The notes under the pieces are model-generated. The model searched no databases. It worked only from the letters and a program-made list of their open reading frames with translations, and was not told the DNA's origin. DNA of 64,000 bases from Nocardioides sp. JS614 (lineage in GTDB: Bacteria > Actinomycetota > Actinomycetes > Propionibacteriales > Nocardioidaceae), in assembly GCF_000015265.1 (NCBI RefSeq), contig NC_008699.1:2852001-2916000 (forward strand), given 5' to 3'. A program made the translations under genes and the position numbers. This document shows positions 38,002 to 46,635 of this stretch, piece by piece; positions within the stretch are counted from its first letter, which is position 1; every line of letters starts with the position of its first letter.

Positions 38002-38596
38002 CGGGGACCGCCGCCGTCCGCCTCTCGGTGGTGGCCAGCAGGGTGCGCACCTGCCAGGCGTAGAGGATGCCGGCCCACCAGTAGAGCCCGATCCCCCACA
38101 GGGCGAACGCCCAGCCGAACACGTTCGCGAGGGTCGCGACCGTCCCGTCGCCGTCACCGAGCAGCAGCAGCGGGAAGGCGTAGAGCAGGTTGAAGGTCGC
38201 GGCCTTGCCCAGGAAGTGCACCGGCAGCGCGCTGTAGCCACGGGTCCGCAGCAGCGGCACCAGCCCCCAGAGCAGGAGGTCGCGCAGCGGCAGCGAGAGC
38301 GCCGCCCACCAGGGGATCACGTCGCGCAGCGCGAGGCCCACGACGACGGCCAGGATGTAGAGCCGGTCGGCGACCGGGTCCAGCACCTGGCCCAGCGTCG
38401 AGGTCTGCCCCAGCCGGCGCGCGAGGTAGCCGTCGAGGAAGTCGGTGATGCCGGAGACCGCCAGCAGCGCCAGTGCCCAGCCGTCCGCCTCCGGGCCCAG
38501 CACCAGCCAGAGGAAGACCGGGACGCCCGCCAGCCGGATCATGCTGAGCAGGTTGGGAAGCGTCCACACGCGGTTGCGCGTCGAGTCGTCCGCCAC
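37994..38596 (-). CDS. CDP-alcohol phosphatidyltransferase (Rv1822/PgsA2-like)
   Basis: 200 residues from a GTG. The full signature D-x2-DG-x2-AR-x8-G-x3-D-x3-D is present from Asp52 to Asp77 (TDFLDGYLARRLGQTSTLG then VLDPVAD), which binds the metal and CDP-alcohol. Five or six membrane helices follow. It transfers a phosphatidyl group to an alcohol acceptor, making phosphatidylglycerophosphate, cardiolipin or a related lipid; the exact acceptor cannot be read. First gene of the sbp/DUF881 operon. Confidence 0.88.
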   Translation of the reverse strand: MADDSTRNRVWTLPNLLSMIRLAGVPVFLWLVLGPEADGWALALLAVSGITDFLDGYLARRLGQTSTLGQVLDPVADRLYILAVVVGLALRDVIPWWAALSLPLRDLLLWGLVPLLRTRGYSALPVHFLGKAATFNLLYAFPLLLLGDGDGTVATLANVFGWAFALWGIGLYWWAGILYAWQVRTLLATTERRTAAVPDA

Positions 38597-38679
38597 TGCT
38601 CGCCTGTCTGCTCTCCCGGGGTGTGCTGCCGCGCCAAGCCTATCGGCCGGGACCCCGGATCGGTGGCAGCCGCTCCCGG

Positions 38680-39729
38680 TCAGAGGTGGTCCTCCAGGTG
38701 CGCGGCGTCGCGGATCTCGCCCACGAGCTCCTCGATGACGTCCTCGAGGGTGGCCAGCCCGAGGGTCCGCCCGCCGCCGTCGACCACCCGCGCCATGTGC
38801 GCGCCCCGGCGCTGCAGGGTCTCGAGGGCACCGTGCAGCGGCTCGTCGGCGCTGACCGGGGCGAACGGCCGGATCCACTTGTCCTCGACCGGCCGGGCCC
38901 GGCGGGCCTCGTCCGGCTCGAGGACGTCCTTGATGTGCAGGTAGCCGAGCAGCCCGCCGTCCTCCCCCACGACCGGGAACCGGCTGAAGCCGGTCGACGC
39001 GCACAGCGCCTCGACCTCGGCGCCGGTCGAGCCCCGCGGCACCGTGGTGAGCGAGTCCGGCGGCATCAGGACGGCACCGACGGTCTTCTCGGTGAACCCC
39101 AGCGCCCCGGCGAGGCGGTCGTACTCGTCGGCCTCGAGGAGGCCCTCGCCGCGTGACTGCTCGACCAGCGCGGCGACCTCCTCGCGGGTGTACGTCGAGC
39201 TCACCTCGCTGGTCAGCCGGGCACCCATCAGGCGCAGCACCCCGGCCGCGATCGCGTTGATGACCACGACGACCGGCCGGAGCACGGTCACGATCCCCCA
39301 GATCGGCGGGCCCAGCACGAGCGCGGCCCGGTCCGGCCCCGCCAGGGCGATGTTCTTCGGGATCATCTCCCCCAGCACCACGTGCAGGTAGACGACCAGC
39401 GACAGGGCGAGCACGAACGACACCGGGTGCACGAAGCCCTCCGGCACGTTCACCGCGTGCAGGACCGGCTCCACGAGGTGGGCGACCGCGGGCTCGCCGA
39501 CCGCACCGAGCACCAGCGAGCAGACGGTGATGCCGAGCTGGTTGACGCCGATCACCAGGGAGATGTTCTCCATCGCCTTGATCGTGGTCCGCGCCATCCG
39601 CGAGCCCGCCTCGGCGCGCGGCTCGAGCTGCGTGCGGCGCGCGGAGACCAACGCGAACTCCGCGCCCACGAAGAACGCGTTGCCGAGCAGGAGGAAGACG
39701 GCGAGCACGATGGCGGTCAGGCTGTTCAC
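38680..39729 (-). CDS. CNNM/CBS-domain transporter (HlyC/CorC family), second copy
   Basis: 349 residues. An N-terminal CNNM (DUF21) membrane domain (AIVLAVFLLLGNAFFVGAEFALVSARR, GITVCSLVLGAVGEPA, LGEMIPKNIAL) is followed by two CBS motifs (PPDSLTTVPRG, FSRFPVVGEDGGLLGYLHIKDVL, LATLEDVIEELVGEI). Relatives export or sense magnesium and cobalt. It lacks the C-terminal CorC_HlyC domain that the first copy has. The start overlaps the upstream paralogue by four bases, so the two are probably subunits of one complex. Confidence 0.9.
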   Translation of the reverse strand: MNSLTAIVLAVFLLLGNAFFVGAEFALVSARRTQLEPRAEAGSRMARTTIKAMENISLVIGVNQLGITVCSLVLGAVGEPAVAHLVEPVLHAVNVPEGFVHPVSFVLALSLVVYLHVVLGEMIPKNIALAGPDRAALVLGPPIWGIVTVLRPVVVVINAIAAGVLRLMGARLTSEVSSTYTREEVAALVEQSRGEGLLEADEYDRLAGALGFTEKTVGAVLMPPDSLTTVPRGSTGAEVEALCASTGFSRFPVVGEDGGLLGYLHIKDVLEPDEARRARPVEDKWIRPFAPVSADEPLHGALETLQRRGAHMARVVDGGGRTLGLATLEDVIEELVGEIRDAAHLEDHL

Positions 39730-41081
39730 GACTCCGCCCCCCCGATCGGGGTGTCGAGGAGCCGCAGCGTCAGCCGGTCGATCCGCAGCCCGTCCATCCG
39801 CTCCACGGTGAGGACGGCGAGCTGCTCGCGCGGCTCGTCGGGGTCGGAGCGGTCGGGGACGCTCACCTCCGCGAGGTCGCCGACCCGGGGCACCCGGCCG
39901 AGCACCCGGAGGACCAGCCCCGCGATCGTGTCGTAGTCCTCGTGGTCGGGCAGCAGGACGCCGGTGATGTCCTCGACCTCGTCGGGGCGCAGCAGGCCGG
40001 AGAGCGACCAGGTCCCGTCCCGCTGCAGCCGTGCGTTGGCGCTGAGCCGGTCGTGCTCGTCGGCGATGTCCCCGACGATCTCCTCGACGACGTCCTCCAG
40101 GGTCACGATGCCTGCGAAGCCGCCGTACTCGTCCATCACGACCGCGAGCTGGAAGCCGTCCCCGCGCAGCAGCGCCAGCAGCGGGTCGAGGCGCAGCGAG
40201 TCGGGGACCACGATCGGCTTGGCCATCAGGTGCTTGACCTTCGTGGTCGCGCGCTCGTAGACGGGCAGGGCGACGGCGTTCTTGACGTGCACCGTGCCGA
40301 CGACGTTCTCGTCGGCGTCCAGGACCGGGAACCGCGAGTGCCCGGTCTCCCGGGTCAGCTCGATGACCACGTTGGCCCGGTCGTTCGCCTCCAGGCTGCT
40401 CGAGCGCACCCGCGGCGTCATGATCTCGCCCGCGGTGCGGGCGCCGAACTCGACCGAGCGCTCCATCAGCTCGGCGGTCTCCAGGTCGAGCGTGCCGAGG
40501 TCGGCCGAGCGCTGGATCAGCGAGGCGAGCTCCGTGGAGCTGCGCGCCGAGCGCAGCTCCTCCTGGGGCTCGATGCCGAGCCGGCGTACGACGGCGTTGG
40601 CCGAGCCGTTGAGCACCCGGATGGGACCGCGCGCCAGCGCCGTGAACCCGCGTTGGAAGCGCTGGGTCGCCCGGGCCACGGCCATCGGCTTGGCGAGCGC
40701 CAGGTTCTTGGGCACCAGCTCGCCGAAGATCATCGTGAGGATCGTGCCGAGCGTCAGGCCGACCGCGATCGCCGTCGGCGTGATCGCACGCTCCGGCGTG
40801 CCGAGGCCGCGCAGGGGCCCGTCGATCAGGTCCGAGATCGCCGGCTCGGCGAGGTAGCCGATGGCGAGGTTGGTGATGGTGATGCCGACCTGGGCTCCGG
40901 AGAGCTGGGTGGACAGCGTGCGCAACGCGGCCTGCACGCCACCCGCGCCGGTGTCCCCCGCCGCGGCGGCGCGCTCGACCTGGCTGCGGTCGACGGTGAC
41001 GAAGGAGAACTCGGCCGCGACGAACACGCCGCAGGCGACGATGAGGAGCAGCGCCGCCGCCAGCAGCAGCCAGGCGGTCAT
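39726..41081 (-). CDS. CNNM/CBS/CorC_HlyC-domain transporter, first copy
   Basis: 451 residues from the ATG at 41081 with GGGAG upstream (a GTG two codons earlier is in frame). CNNM domain: LLLIVACGVFVAAEFSFVTVDRSQVE, VGITITNLAIGYLAEPAI, FGELVPKNLALAKP. CBS pair: TPRVRSSSLE, HSRFPVLDADENVVGTVHVKNAV, MDEYGGFAGIVTLEDVVEEIVGDIADEHD. CorC_HlyC domain from about residue 365 (WSLSGLLRPDEVEDITG, DTIAGLVLRVLGRVPRVGD). Likely a magnesium or divalent-cation transporter. A 230-base leader with repeated pairing segments lies upstream. Confidence 0.9.
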   Translation of the reverse strand: MTAWLLLAAALLLIVACGVFVAAEFSFVTVDRSQVERAAAAGDTGAGGVQAALRTLSTQLSGAQVGITITNLAIGYLAEPAISDLIDGPLRGLGTPERAITPTAIAVGLTLGTILTMIFGELVPKNLALAKPMAVARATQRFQRGFTALARGPIRVLNGSANAVVRRLGIEPQEELRSARSSTELASLIQRSADLGTLDLETAELMERSVEFGARTAGEIMTPRVRSSSLEANDRANVVIELTRETGHSRFPVLDADENVVGTVHVKNAVALPVYERATTKVKHLMAKPIVVPDSLRLDPLLALLRGDGFQLAVVMDEYGGFAGIVTLEDVVEEIVGDIADEHDRLSANARLQRDGTWSLSGLLRPDEVEDITGVLLPDHEDYDTIAGLVLRVLGRVPRVGDLAEVSVPDRSDPDEPREQLAVLTVERMDGLRIDRLTLRLLDTPIGGAES

Positions 41082-41120
41082 CGGCACGCTCCCCGGACGT
41101 GGCCCGGGTCAGGCGGGCGG

Positions 41121-41180
41121 CGGCTCCCCCTGGCTCCGGCGCTGAGTCCGGTCAGAGGGAGCCGGGGACTTTGGGAGCCG
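41121..41180 (-). promoter_or_regulatory. leader of the CNNM operon with alternative pairings
   Basis: CGGCTCCC at 41121-41128 can pair with either of two identical GGGAGCCG segments at 41157-41164 and 41173-41180. A further stem joins AGTCCGG (41145-41151) to the CCGGGGACT at 41162-41170. On the minus strand this forms a leader 40-100 bases ahead of the CNNM start, so one arm has two competing partners. It does not match the M-box consensus I know. Confidence 0.3.
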
Positions 41181-41311
41181 TCCATGAGCTGGGCGTCGAG
41201 TCCTCACTGGTATCGGGTTCCGGTGCCCCCGCACTCTACCGGCGCGGCCCCGACCGCGACATTCCCCGAAGCTTCCCGCCGCAGCGGGTTCGCACCGTAG
41301 CCTGGTCGCCC

Positions 41312-42889
41312 ATGTCTCGGACCGTGCCCTCGCCGTCTCGCCGCGCCCTCGTCTCGGGCGCGGCGTCCGGCGCCGCCGCCGGCGCCGTCCTCGCCGGAGC
41401 GGGCGCCGCGCACGCCGGCTCGGCGTACGCCCCCGCCCGCTACCGGGGCCATCGCCTGCTCGGCGCGCAGGCCCGGCACCTGGTCGGGCGGTTCTCGTAC
41501 GGCGTCACCCCGGCGCTCGCCGCCCAGGTGCGCGCCGCCGGCGGCGCCCGGTCCTGGTTCGACGCCCAGCTCGACCCGGGCTCCGTGGCCGATCCCGGCA
41601 CCGACGGCGTCCGGGACTGGTGGCCGAGCCTGTCGCGGGGTGCCACCGAGCTGTGGCAGCGCCAGCGCGACGAGGTCGAGGGCGTCTGGGAGGTGATGTT
41701 CGACTACCAGCGCTGGGTGCTGGTGCGGCGGATGCGTTCGCGCCGCCAGCTGCTCGAGGTGATGACCGAGTTCTGGGAGAACCACTTCAACGTCCCGGTC
41801 AACGGCGACGCCCAGGGCCTCTGGCGCACGCAGTACGGCGACGCGATCCGGGCCGCGGCGCTCGGCCGCTTCGAGGACCTGCTGCAGGCGACGATCACCC
41901 ACCCGGCGATGCTGATCAGTCTCGACAACGTCGACTCGGCGAAGGCGCACCCGAACGAGAACCTCGGCCGCGAGCTCCTCGAGCTGCACACGGTCGGGCG
42001 CGGCGCCTACGACGAGGACGACGTCAAGGGGTCGGCGCGGATCCTCACGGGGTGGAGCGTCGACATGTGGAACACCTTCCAGCCGGTCTACCGCCGCAAG
42101 TGGCACGCGACCGGCCCGGTCCAGGTCATCGACTTCAGCCACCCGAACGCCGACCCAGACGGCCGCGCGGTCACCGAGGCCTACCTCCGCTACCTCGCCC
42201 GCCACCCCGCCACTGCGCGGCGGCTGGCCCGCAAGCTCGCCGTGAAGTTCGTCAGCGACCGCCCGCCGGAGGCGCTGGTCGAGCAGCTCGCCCAGGTCTA
42301 CCTGGACCACGACACCGCGATCGCGCCGGTGCTCCGCGCCCTGGTCGCCTCGGCCGCGTTCACCGGTGCCGTCGGCGCCAAGGTGCGCGACCCGGGCGAG
42401 GACCTGGTCGCGTCGTACCGGGCGCTGGACGTCCGGCTCGCGGCACCGCCGGACGGCGACGGCGGCGACCGGTACGCCGCCAACGCGCTGCTCTGGCAGG
42501 TCGACGGGATCGGCACCAAGCCCTTCGACTGGCCCCGGCCCGACGGCCAGCCGATCGACAACGAGGCGTGGGCCTCGCCGTCCCGGCTGCTGGCGTCGAT
42601 GGACGTGCACCTGAGCCTGGCCGGACGGTGGTGGCCGACCCAGGGCGCGGCGTACCACCCGCCGGCGTGGTGGGTGCCGAGGTTCCCGATCCGCTTCGAC
42701 CTGCTGGTCGACCACCTCTCGCAGGTGCTCCTGCACCGCCGCTCGACCGCCCAGCTGCTGGAGGCCTGCTGCCTGGCCGTCGACGTCGGCCCGCGGGAGC
42801 GGATCACACGCGACCACGGCCTCGTGCAATGGAACATGCCGCGGCTGCTCACGACGTTCCTCGACTCCCCCGCCTTCCTCACCCGGTGA
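41312..42889 (+). CDS. DUF1800 protein, Tat-exported
   Basis: 525 residues. The N-terminus SRRALVSGAASGAAAGAVLAG has a twin arginine and hydrophobic core, a Tat signal. The DUF1800 domain is plain: ARHLVGRFSYGVTPALAAQV, EFWENHFNV, HPAMLISLDNVDSAKAHPNENLGRELLELHTVG, GSARILTGWSVD, KLAVKFVSDRPP. This family is almost always next to DUF1501, as here. No function is established; a surface role, perhaps polysaccharide- or nucleotide-related, has been guessed from genome context only. Confidence 0.88.
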   Translation: MSRTVPSPSRRALVSGAASGAAAGAVLAGAGAAHAGSAYAPARYRGHRLLGAQARHLVGRFSYGVTPALAAQVRAAGGARSWFDAQLDPGSVADPGTDGVRDWWPSLSRGATELWQRQRDEVEGVWEVMFDYQRWVLVRRMRSRRQLLEVMTEFWENHFNVPVNGDAQGLWRTQYGDAIRAAALGRFEDLLQATITHPAMLISLDNVDSAKAHPNENLGRELLELHTVGRGAYDEDDVKGSARILTGWSVDMWNTFQPVYRRKWHATGPVQVIDFSHPNADPDGRAVTEAYLRYLARHPATARRLARKLAVKFVSDRPPEALVEQLAQVYLDHDTAIAPVLRALVASAAFTGAVGAKVRDPGEDLVASYRALDVRLAAPPDGDGGDRYAANALLWQVDGIGTKPFDWPRPDGQPIDNEAWASPSRLLASMDVHLSLAGRWWPTQGAAYHPPAWWVPRFPIRFDLLVDHLSQVLLHRRSTAQLLEACCLAVDVGPRERITRDHGLVQWNMPRLLTTFLDSPAFLTR

Positions 42890-42894
42890 CCGCC

Positions 42895-44133
42895 ATGACC
42901 GACCCCTGCTGCCCCGAGTTCGCCCGCCTCTCGCGTCGCGGGCTGTTCTCCGGCGCCGTCGCCCTGGCGGGCGCGACGACGATCGTGGGGACCGCCGCGA
43001 TCACCACGTCCGCGGCCGCGCTGGCCCCGGCCCCGTCGGTGCTCGTCGTGCTGTCGCTGCGCGGTGCTGCCGACGGCCTCTCGCTCGTGGTCCCGCACGC
43101 CGACCCGGTGTACTACAGCGCCCGGCCGAGCATCGCGGTGCCCGCCGCCGCGCTGCTCGCGAAGGACGCGATGTTCGGCCTGCACCCGGCGCTGGAGCCG
43201 CTGCTGCCGCTCTGGCGGGCCGGTCGGCTCGCGGCCGTGCACGCGACCGGGCTGCCGGCCCCGAACCGTTCGCACTTCTCCGCGATGGAGGAGGTCGAGG
43301 ACGCCGATCCCGGCTCCGAGGTCCGCACCGGCTGGCTGAACCGGCTGATCGGCACCGACCCGGGCACCTCGCCGCTCCAGGGCTTCAACGTCGGCGGCGG
43401 CGTCGTACCGACCTCGCTCTACGGCCCCCAGGGCGTGATGTCCGCCGGCGACGTCGACTCCGTGCGGATCCCCGGCGACGACAAGTGGGACACCACCAAG
43501 GGCCGCCGGTCCTCCCTGCACCGCCTGTGGGACGACGACCGGAGCACCCTCGGCACGGCGATGCGCTCCATGTTCGCCGCGCTCGACGACTTCGCGCCGG
43601 CGCGCGAGAGCGCCGACAACGCCGAGGCGTACCCGCGCACCGACATCGGGCGGGCGCTCTCGGAGGTGGCTCGCGTGATCCGCGGCGACGTCGGCGTCGA
43701 GGTGATCACCGTCGACCAGGGCGACTGGGACATGCACTCCGACGTCGGCAGCGTCGAGCGGGGCTGGCTGCGCGACAACGCCCGCGACCTGGCGGCCGCC
43801 ATCGCCGCCTTCTTCGGCGACCTCGGCGACCAGGCCTCGAAGGTGACCCTCGTGACCATCAGCGAGTTCGGCCGGCGGGTCGTCGAGAACGACAGCTACG
43901 GGCTCGACCACGGCTACGGAAACGTGATGTTCCTGGCCGGCGCCGGGGTCAAGGGCGGCCGGTACTACGGCACCTGGCCCGGCCTGTCGGCCGAGCTCGA
44001 CTCCGACCTGCTCGTGACCACCGACTACCGCAGCGTGCTCGCCGAGGTCGTCTCGACCCGGTTCGGCGCGTCCACGGCCGCGGTGTTCCCGCGCTTCTCC
44101 CCCGAGCCGGTGGGCGTGATGACCTCGCTCTGA
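42895..44133 (+). CDS. DUF1501 protein, Tat-exported (alkaline-phosphatase-like fold)
   Basis: 412 residues from the ATG at 42895; an in-frame GTG at 42886 overlaps the DUF1800 stop and is also plausible. The SRRGLFSGAVALAGATTIVG segment is a Tat signal. The DUF1501 domain includes VLVVLSLRGAADGLSLVVPHADP, APNRSHFSAMEEVEDADP, TVDQGDWDMHSDVGSV, TISEFGRRVVENDSYGLDHGYGNVMFLAGAGVKGG, the pattern of sulfatase/phosphatase-fold proteins. It forms an operon with DUF1800. Substrate unknown. It meets the convergent nitroreductase gene after 10 bases. Confidence 0.88.
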   Translation: MTDPCCPEFARLSRRGLFSGAVALAGATTIVGTAAITTSAAALAPAPSVLVVLSLRGAADGLSLVVPHADPVYYSARPSIAVPAAALLAKDAMFGLHPALEPLLPLWRAGRLAAVHATGLPAPNRSHFSAMEEVEDADPGSEVRTGWLNRLIGTDPGTSPLQGFNVGGGVVPTSLYGPQGVMSAGDVDSVRIPGDDKWDTTKGRRSSLHRLWDDDRSTLGTAMRSMFAALDDFAPARESADNAEAYPRTDIGRALSEVARVIRGDVGVEVITVDQGDWDMHSDVGSVERGWLRDNARDLAAAIAAFFGDLGDQASKVTLVTISEFGRRVVENDSYGLDHGYGNVMFLAGAGVKGGRYYGTWPGLSAELDSDLLVTTDYRSVLAEVVSTRFGASTAAVFPRFSPEPVGVMTSL

Positions 44134-44143
44134 CCCGCGCCGC

Positions 44144-45091
44144 TCATCGCGGGGCGAGCCCACCCCGACCTGCGCTGACCCGCACCGGCCGGCGCGGGCT
44201 CGGCCGGGCCGGCTCGCTCGGGCCGAGGCGGGCCACCATCTGAGGGACCCGCCCGTGCAGGACGGCGCCGAGCCGGGCCCGCACGGCCGGGCTGGCCTCG
44301 CAGGGCTGGTTCTCGAAGGCCGCGGACAGGCCCGCCACCGCCGCCACCAGCAGCACCCGCTCCAGGGCCTGACCGGCCCGCAACCAGTCCCCTGGCTCGT
44401 CGTCGTGGGTCGCGAGCACCACGACAGCCGGCGCATCCTCCACCAGACGAGCGTTGGCGGCACCGCGGCGCCGGCCCAGGTCGAGGTGGGCGACGGCGAA
44501 CCGGGTCGGCACCAACGCGGCCGGCGAGACCGTCAGCCCGTCGCCGCCGCGCCGGGTCCGGAACCACCGGGCCAGCTCCCGCCGCCAGCCCCGGTCGCAC
44601 CACAGGACCCGGTCGCCCTCGGCGACCAGGCCGGCCACCGCGTCGCGCTGGAGCGCGTCCATCACGTGCAGGCAGGCCCCCTCGGCCCGCGCGGCCGCCC
44701 GCAGCGCGGCCAGCGTGTCGGGGGTGATCGACGCCGGGGCGAAGGACCCGTGGTGGGTGTGCCGGGTGGCGAGCGCGCCGTACAGCACGGCCTCGTCACC
44801 GGGCGGGCCCGTCAGGTACACGGTGGCGAGGTGGTCGGGGTCCTCGTCCGGGAACGGCTCCACGATCACCCCGGTGCCGTCGTGCGCGGCCGCCACGCGG
44901 AGCGCGAACAGCGCGGCGCCGCAGCTGATCACCAGCTCGCGACCACGCGGGTCGTTGACCGGGAGGGCCCGGCGGCGGTCGGCGTACAGCTCGAGGCGCC
45001 GGCCGTCGTCCGACGCGACCCAGCGCCAGGGCTGCGTGTTGTGGGACGACGGCGCCCGGGCTGCTGCGGCGACGAGCTCGGTGATCGACAT
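44144..45091 (-). CDS. Acg-like nitroreductase-family protein
   Basis: 315 residues from the ATG at 45091, with GGGAGG four bases upstream; a GTG four codons earlier is in frame. The start SITELVAAAARAPSSHNTQPWRW, plus YADRRRALPVNDPRGRELVISCGAALFALRVAA, identifies the Acg/Rv3131 group, double-length nitroreductase-like proteins that in mycobacteria are induced by hypoxia and are thought to bind or store flavin. The C-terminus has ALERVLLVAAVAGLSAAFENQPCE. No DosR box was recognised upstream. Confidence 0.85.
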   Translation of the reverse strand: MSITELVAAAARAPSSHNTQPWRWVASDDGRRLELYADRRRALPVNDPRGRELVISCGAALFALRVAAAHDGTGVIVEPFPDEDPDHLATVYLTGPPGDEAVLYGALATRHTHHGSFAPASITPDTLAALRAAARAEGACLHVMDALQRDAVAGLVAEGDRVLWCDRGWRRELARWFRTRRGGDGLTVSPAALVPTRFAVAHLDLGRRRGAANARLVEDAPAVVVLATHDDEPGDWLRAGQALERVLLVAAVAGLSAAFENQPCEASPAVRARLGAVLHGRVPQMVARLGPSEPARPSPRRPVRVSAGRGGLAPR

Positions 45092-45195
45092 GGGGCCTCC
45101 CACACCGAGCGTGCCTGCCGGCCCGAGCGGCGATCAGGGGCGAAGGTCCGCCTCCGGGGAGCCGCTGGACCCCCTACTTCCGGGCTACTTCCGGG

Positions 45196-45378
45196 CTACT
45201 TCCCGGCGGTCCGGCCCGGATGCTGCCCCGCGTGCTGCGGACCGACCTGCTGGACGGCGCCGTCGTCCTGCCGCAGCCGGTCGACGGCGTGCTGCAGGTC
45301 GGAGACCTGAACGATGGTCAAGAGCGCTGCGATCGCGATGACGAGCGCCGTCGCGATGCCGTGAAGTACGTCGCGCAT
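45196..45378 (-). CDS. 60-residue single-pass membrane protein
   Basis: An N-terminal membrane helix (GIATALVIAIAALLTIVQV) is followed by a polar, glutamine-rich tail. GGGGGGA seven bases before the ATG gives a good ribosome-binding site. No family recognised. Its position upstream of the Acg-like gene, in the same direction with about 100 bases between, allows co-transcription. Small size keeps confidence moderate. Confidence 0.5.
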   Translation of the reverse strand: MRDVLHGIATALVIAIAALLTIVQVSDLQHAVDRLRQDDGAVQQVGPQHAGQHPGRTAGK

Positions 45379-45431
45379 CTGAAGTCCCCCCAGACTCGAT
45401 GATCGCGGTGGTGCGGTTCCCCCCTGGATCC

Positions 45432-45474
45432 CCCTGGACTCCAGGGTGCCACGCCGCCCCTCACGAGCGTGGCA
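45432..45474. terminator. two adjacent hairpins behind the fadD19 operon
   Basis: CCCTGGA-C-TCCAGGG (45432-45446) is followed at once by TGCCACGC (45447-45454) pairing with GCGTGGCA (45467-45474). They lie 28 bases beyond the end of the nitronate-monooxygenase-like gene on the minus strand, where its transcript should end, and before the small membrane protein gene. Confidence 0.45.
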
Positions 45475-45502
45475 GGCACGACGTGATTTTGCCGACGAGC
45501 GG

Positions 45503-46606
45503 CTACTTCCGGATCGACTCCAGGCGACCCACCGCCTCCTCGAACTCCGCGACCAGGCTGGCCATCACCTCCGCGACCGGGCGCACCTGGTTCATCCGGC
45601 CGACGATCTGGCCGATCGGCATCGAGATCACGTCGGGGTCGCCGGAGGCGTTGATCCGGTTGTGGGCGTCGGCGACCAGGAGGTTCTGCAGCGGCATCGG
45701 CAGCGGCTCGGGTGCGTCCTGCTCGGCCCACGCCTCGGTCCACTTCGTCTTCAGCAGCCGGGCCGGCTTGCCCGTGTAGATGCGGGTGCGGACGGTGTCG
45801 GAGGAGGTCGCCCGGGTGAACGCCTCGGTCCAGCCCGCGTTGGACTGCAGCTTCTGGTACTCCTCGGTGCCCAGCCAGATCGATCCGGTCCACACGCCCT
45901 GCGAGCCCAGCGCGAGGGAGGCCGCGACCTGCCGGCCCGAGCCGATCCCGCCGGCTCCGAGCACGGGGACGTCGGGCCCGACCGCGTCGACGATGTCGGG
46001 CTGGAGCACCATGCTCGCCACCTCGCCGGTGTGCCCGCCGGCCTCGTAGCCCTGGGCGACGATGACGTCGACGCCGTTGGCGACGTGCGAGCGCGCGTGC
46101 TTCGCAGCCCCGGCGAGGGCGGCGACCAGGATCCCGTGCTCGTGGCACTTCTCGATCACGTCGACCGGGGGCGAGCCGAGCGCGTTCGCGATCAGCACCG
46201 TCCGGTGGTTGAGCGCGACGTCGAGGTGCGACCGGGCGACCGAGTGCAGCCAGCCGAGCACCCCGTCGCGACCCTCGCCCTCGGGGAGCGGCGGGACGCC
46301 GAGCCGCTGCAGGGTCCGCTCGACGAAGCTCACGTGCTCCTCGGGGATCATCGACTTCAGGTCGACCGAGGTGCCCTCGGTCGGGATCTTCATCGGCATC
46401 ACGATGTCGACGCCGTACGGCTTGCCGTCGGTGTTCTCGTCGAGCCAGCTCAGGGTGCGCTCGAGCTCGTCGGGGTCGTTGAAGCGGACACAGCCGAGGA
46501 CCCCCAGGCCCCCGGCGCGGGAGACCGCGGCGGCGACGTGCTCGGACGGGGTGAAGGCGAAGATCGGGTAGTCGATCCCGAACGTGTCGCAGATCGGGGT
46601 GCGCAT
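45503..46606 (-). CDS. nitronate monooxygenase-like FMN enzyme
   Basis: 367 residues from the ATG at 46606 (AGGAG eight bases upstream; another ATG at 46612 is too close). TIM-barrel signatures of the 2-nitropropane dioxygenase family: FGIDYPIFAFTPSEHVAAAVSRAGGLGVLG, GVDVIVAQGYEAGGHTGEV, VPVLGAGGIGSGRQVAASLALGSQGVWTG. FMN would bind at the GGHTG and GGIGSG loops. It follows fadD19 by 29 bases, so it belongs to the KstR-controlled transcript. Its role in sterol catabolism is unknown; an enoyl-reductase or flavin-oxidase role is possible. Confidence 0.88.
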   Translation of the reverse strand: MRTPICDTFGIDYPIFAFTPSEHVAAAVSRAGGLGVLGCVRFNDPDELERTLSWLDENTDGKPYGVDIVMPMKIPTEGTSVDLKSMIPEEHVSFVERTLQRLGVPPLPEGEGRDGVLGWLHSVARSHLDVALNHRTVLIANALGSPPVDVIEKCHEHGILVAALAGAAKHARSHVANGVDVIVAQGYEAGGHTGEVASMVLQPDIVDAVGPDVPVLGAGGIGSGRQVAASLALGSQGVWTGSIWLGTEEYQKLQSNAGWTEAFTRATSSDTVRTRIYTGKPARLLKTKWTEAWAEQDAPEPLPMPLQNLLVADAHNRINASGDPDVISMPIGQIVGRMNQVRPVAEVMASLVAEFEEAVGRLESIRK

Positions 46607-46635
46607 GGTCATCTCTCCTACAGATCGAGGGAGCC

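Noticed and set aside
41082..41311. Possible M-box magnesium riboswitch before the CNNM operon
   Set aside because: The conserved M-box segments I know were not found on the minus strand; only generic alternative stems are present.
44144..45195. DosR-type hypoxia box upstream of the Acg-like nitroreductase
   Set aside because: No 20-bp palindrome of the GGGACTTNNGNCCCT type could be read in the upstream 100 bases.
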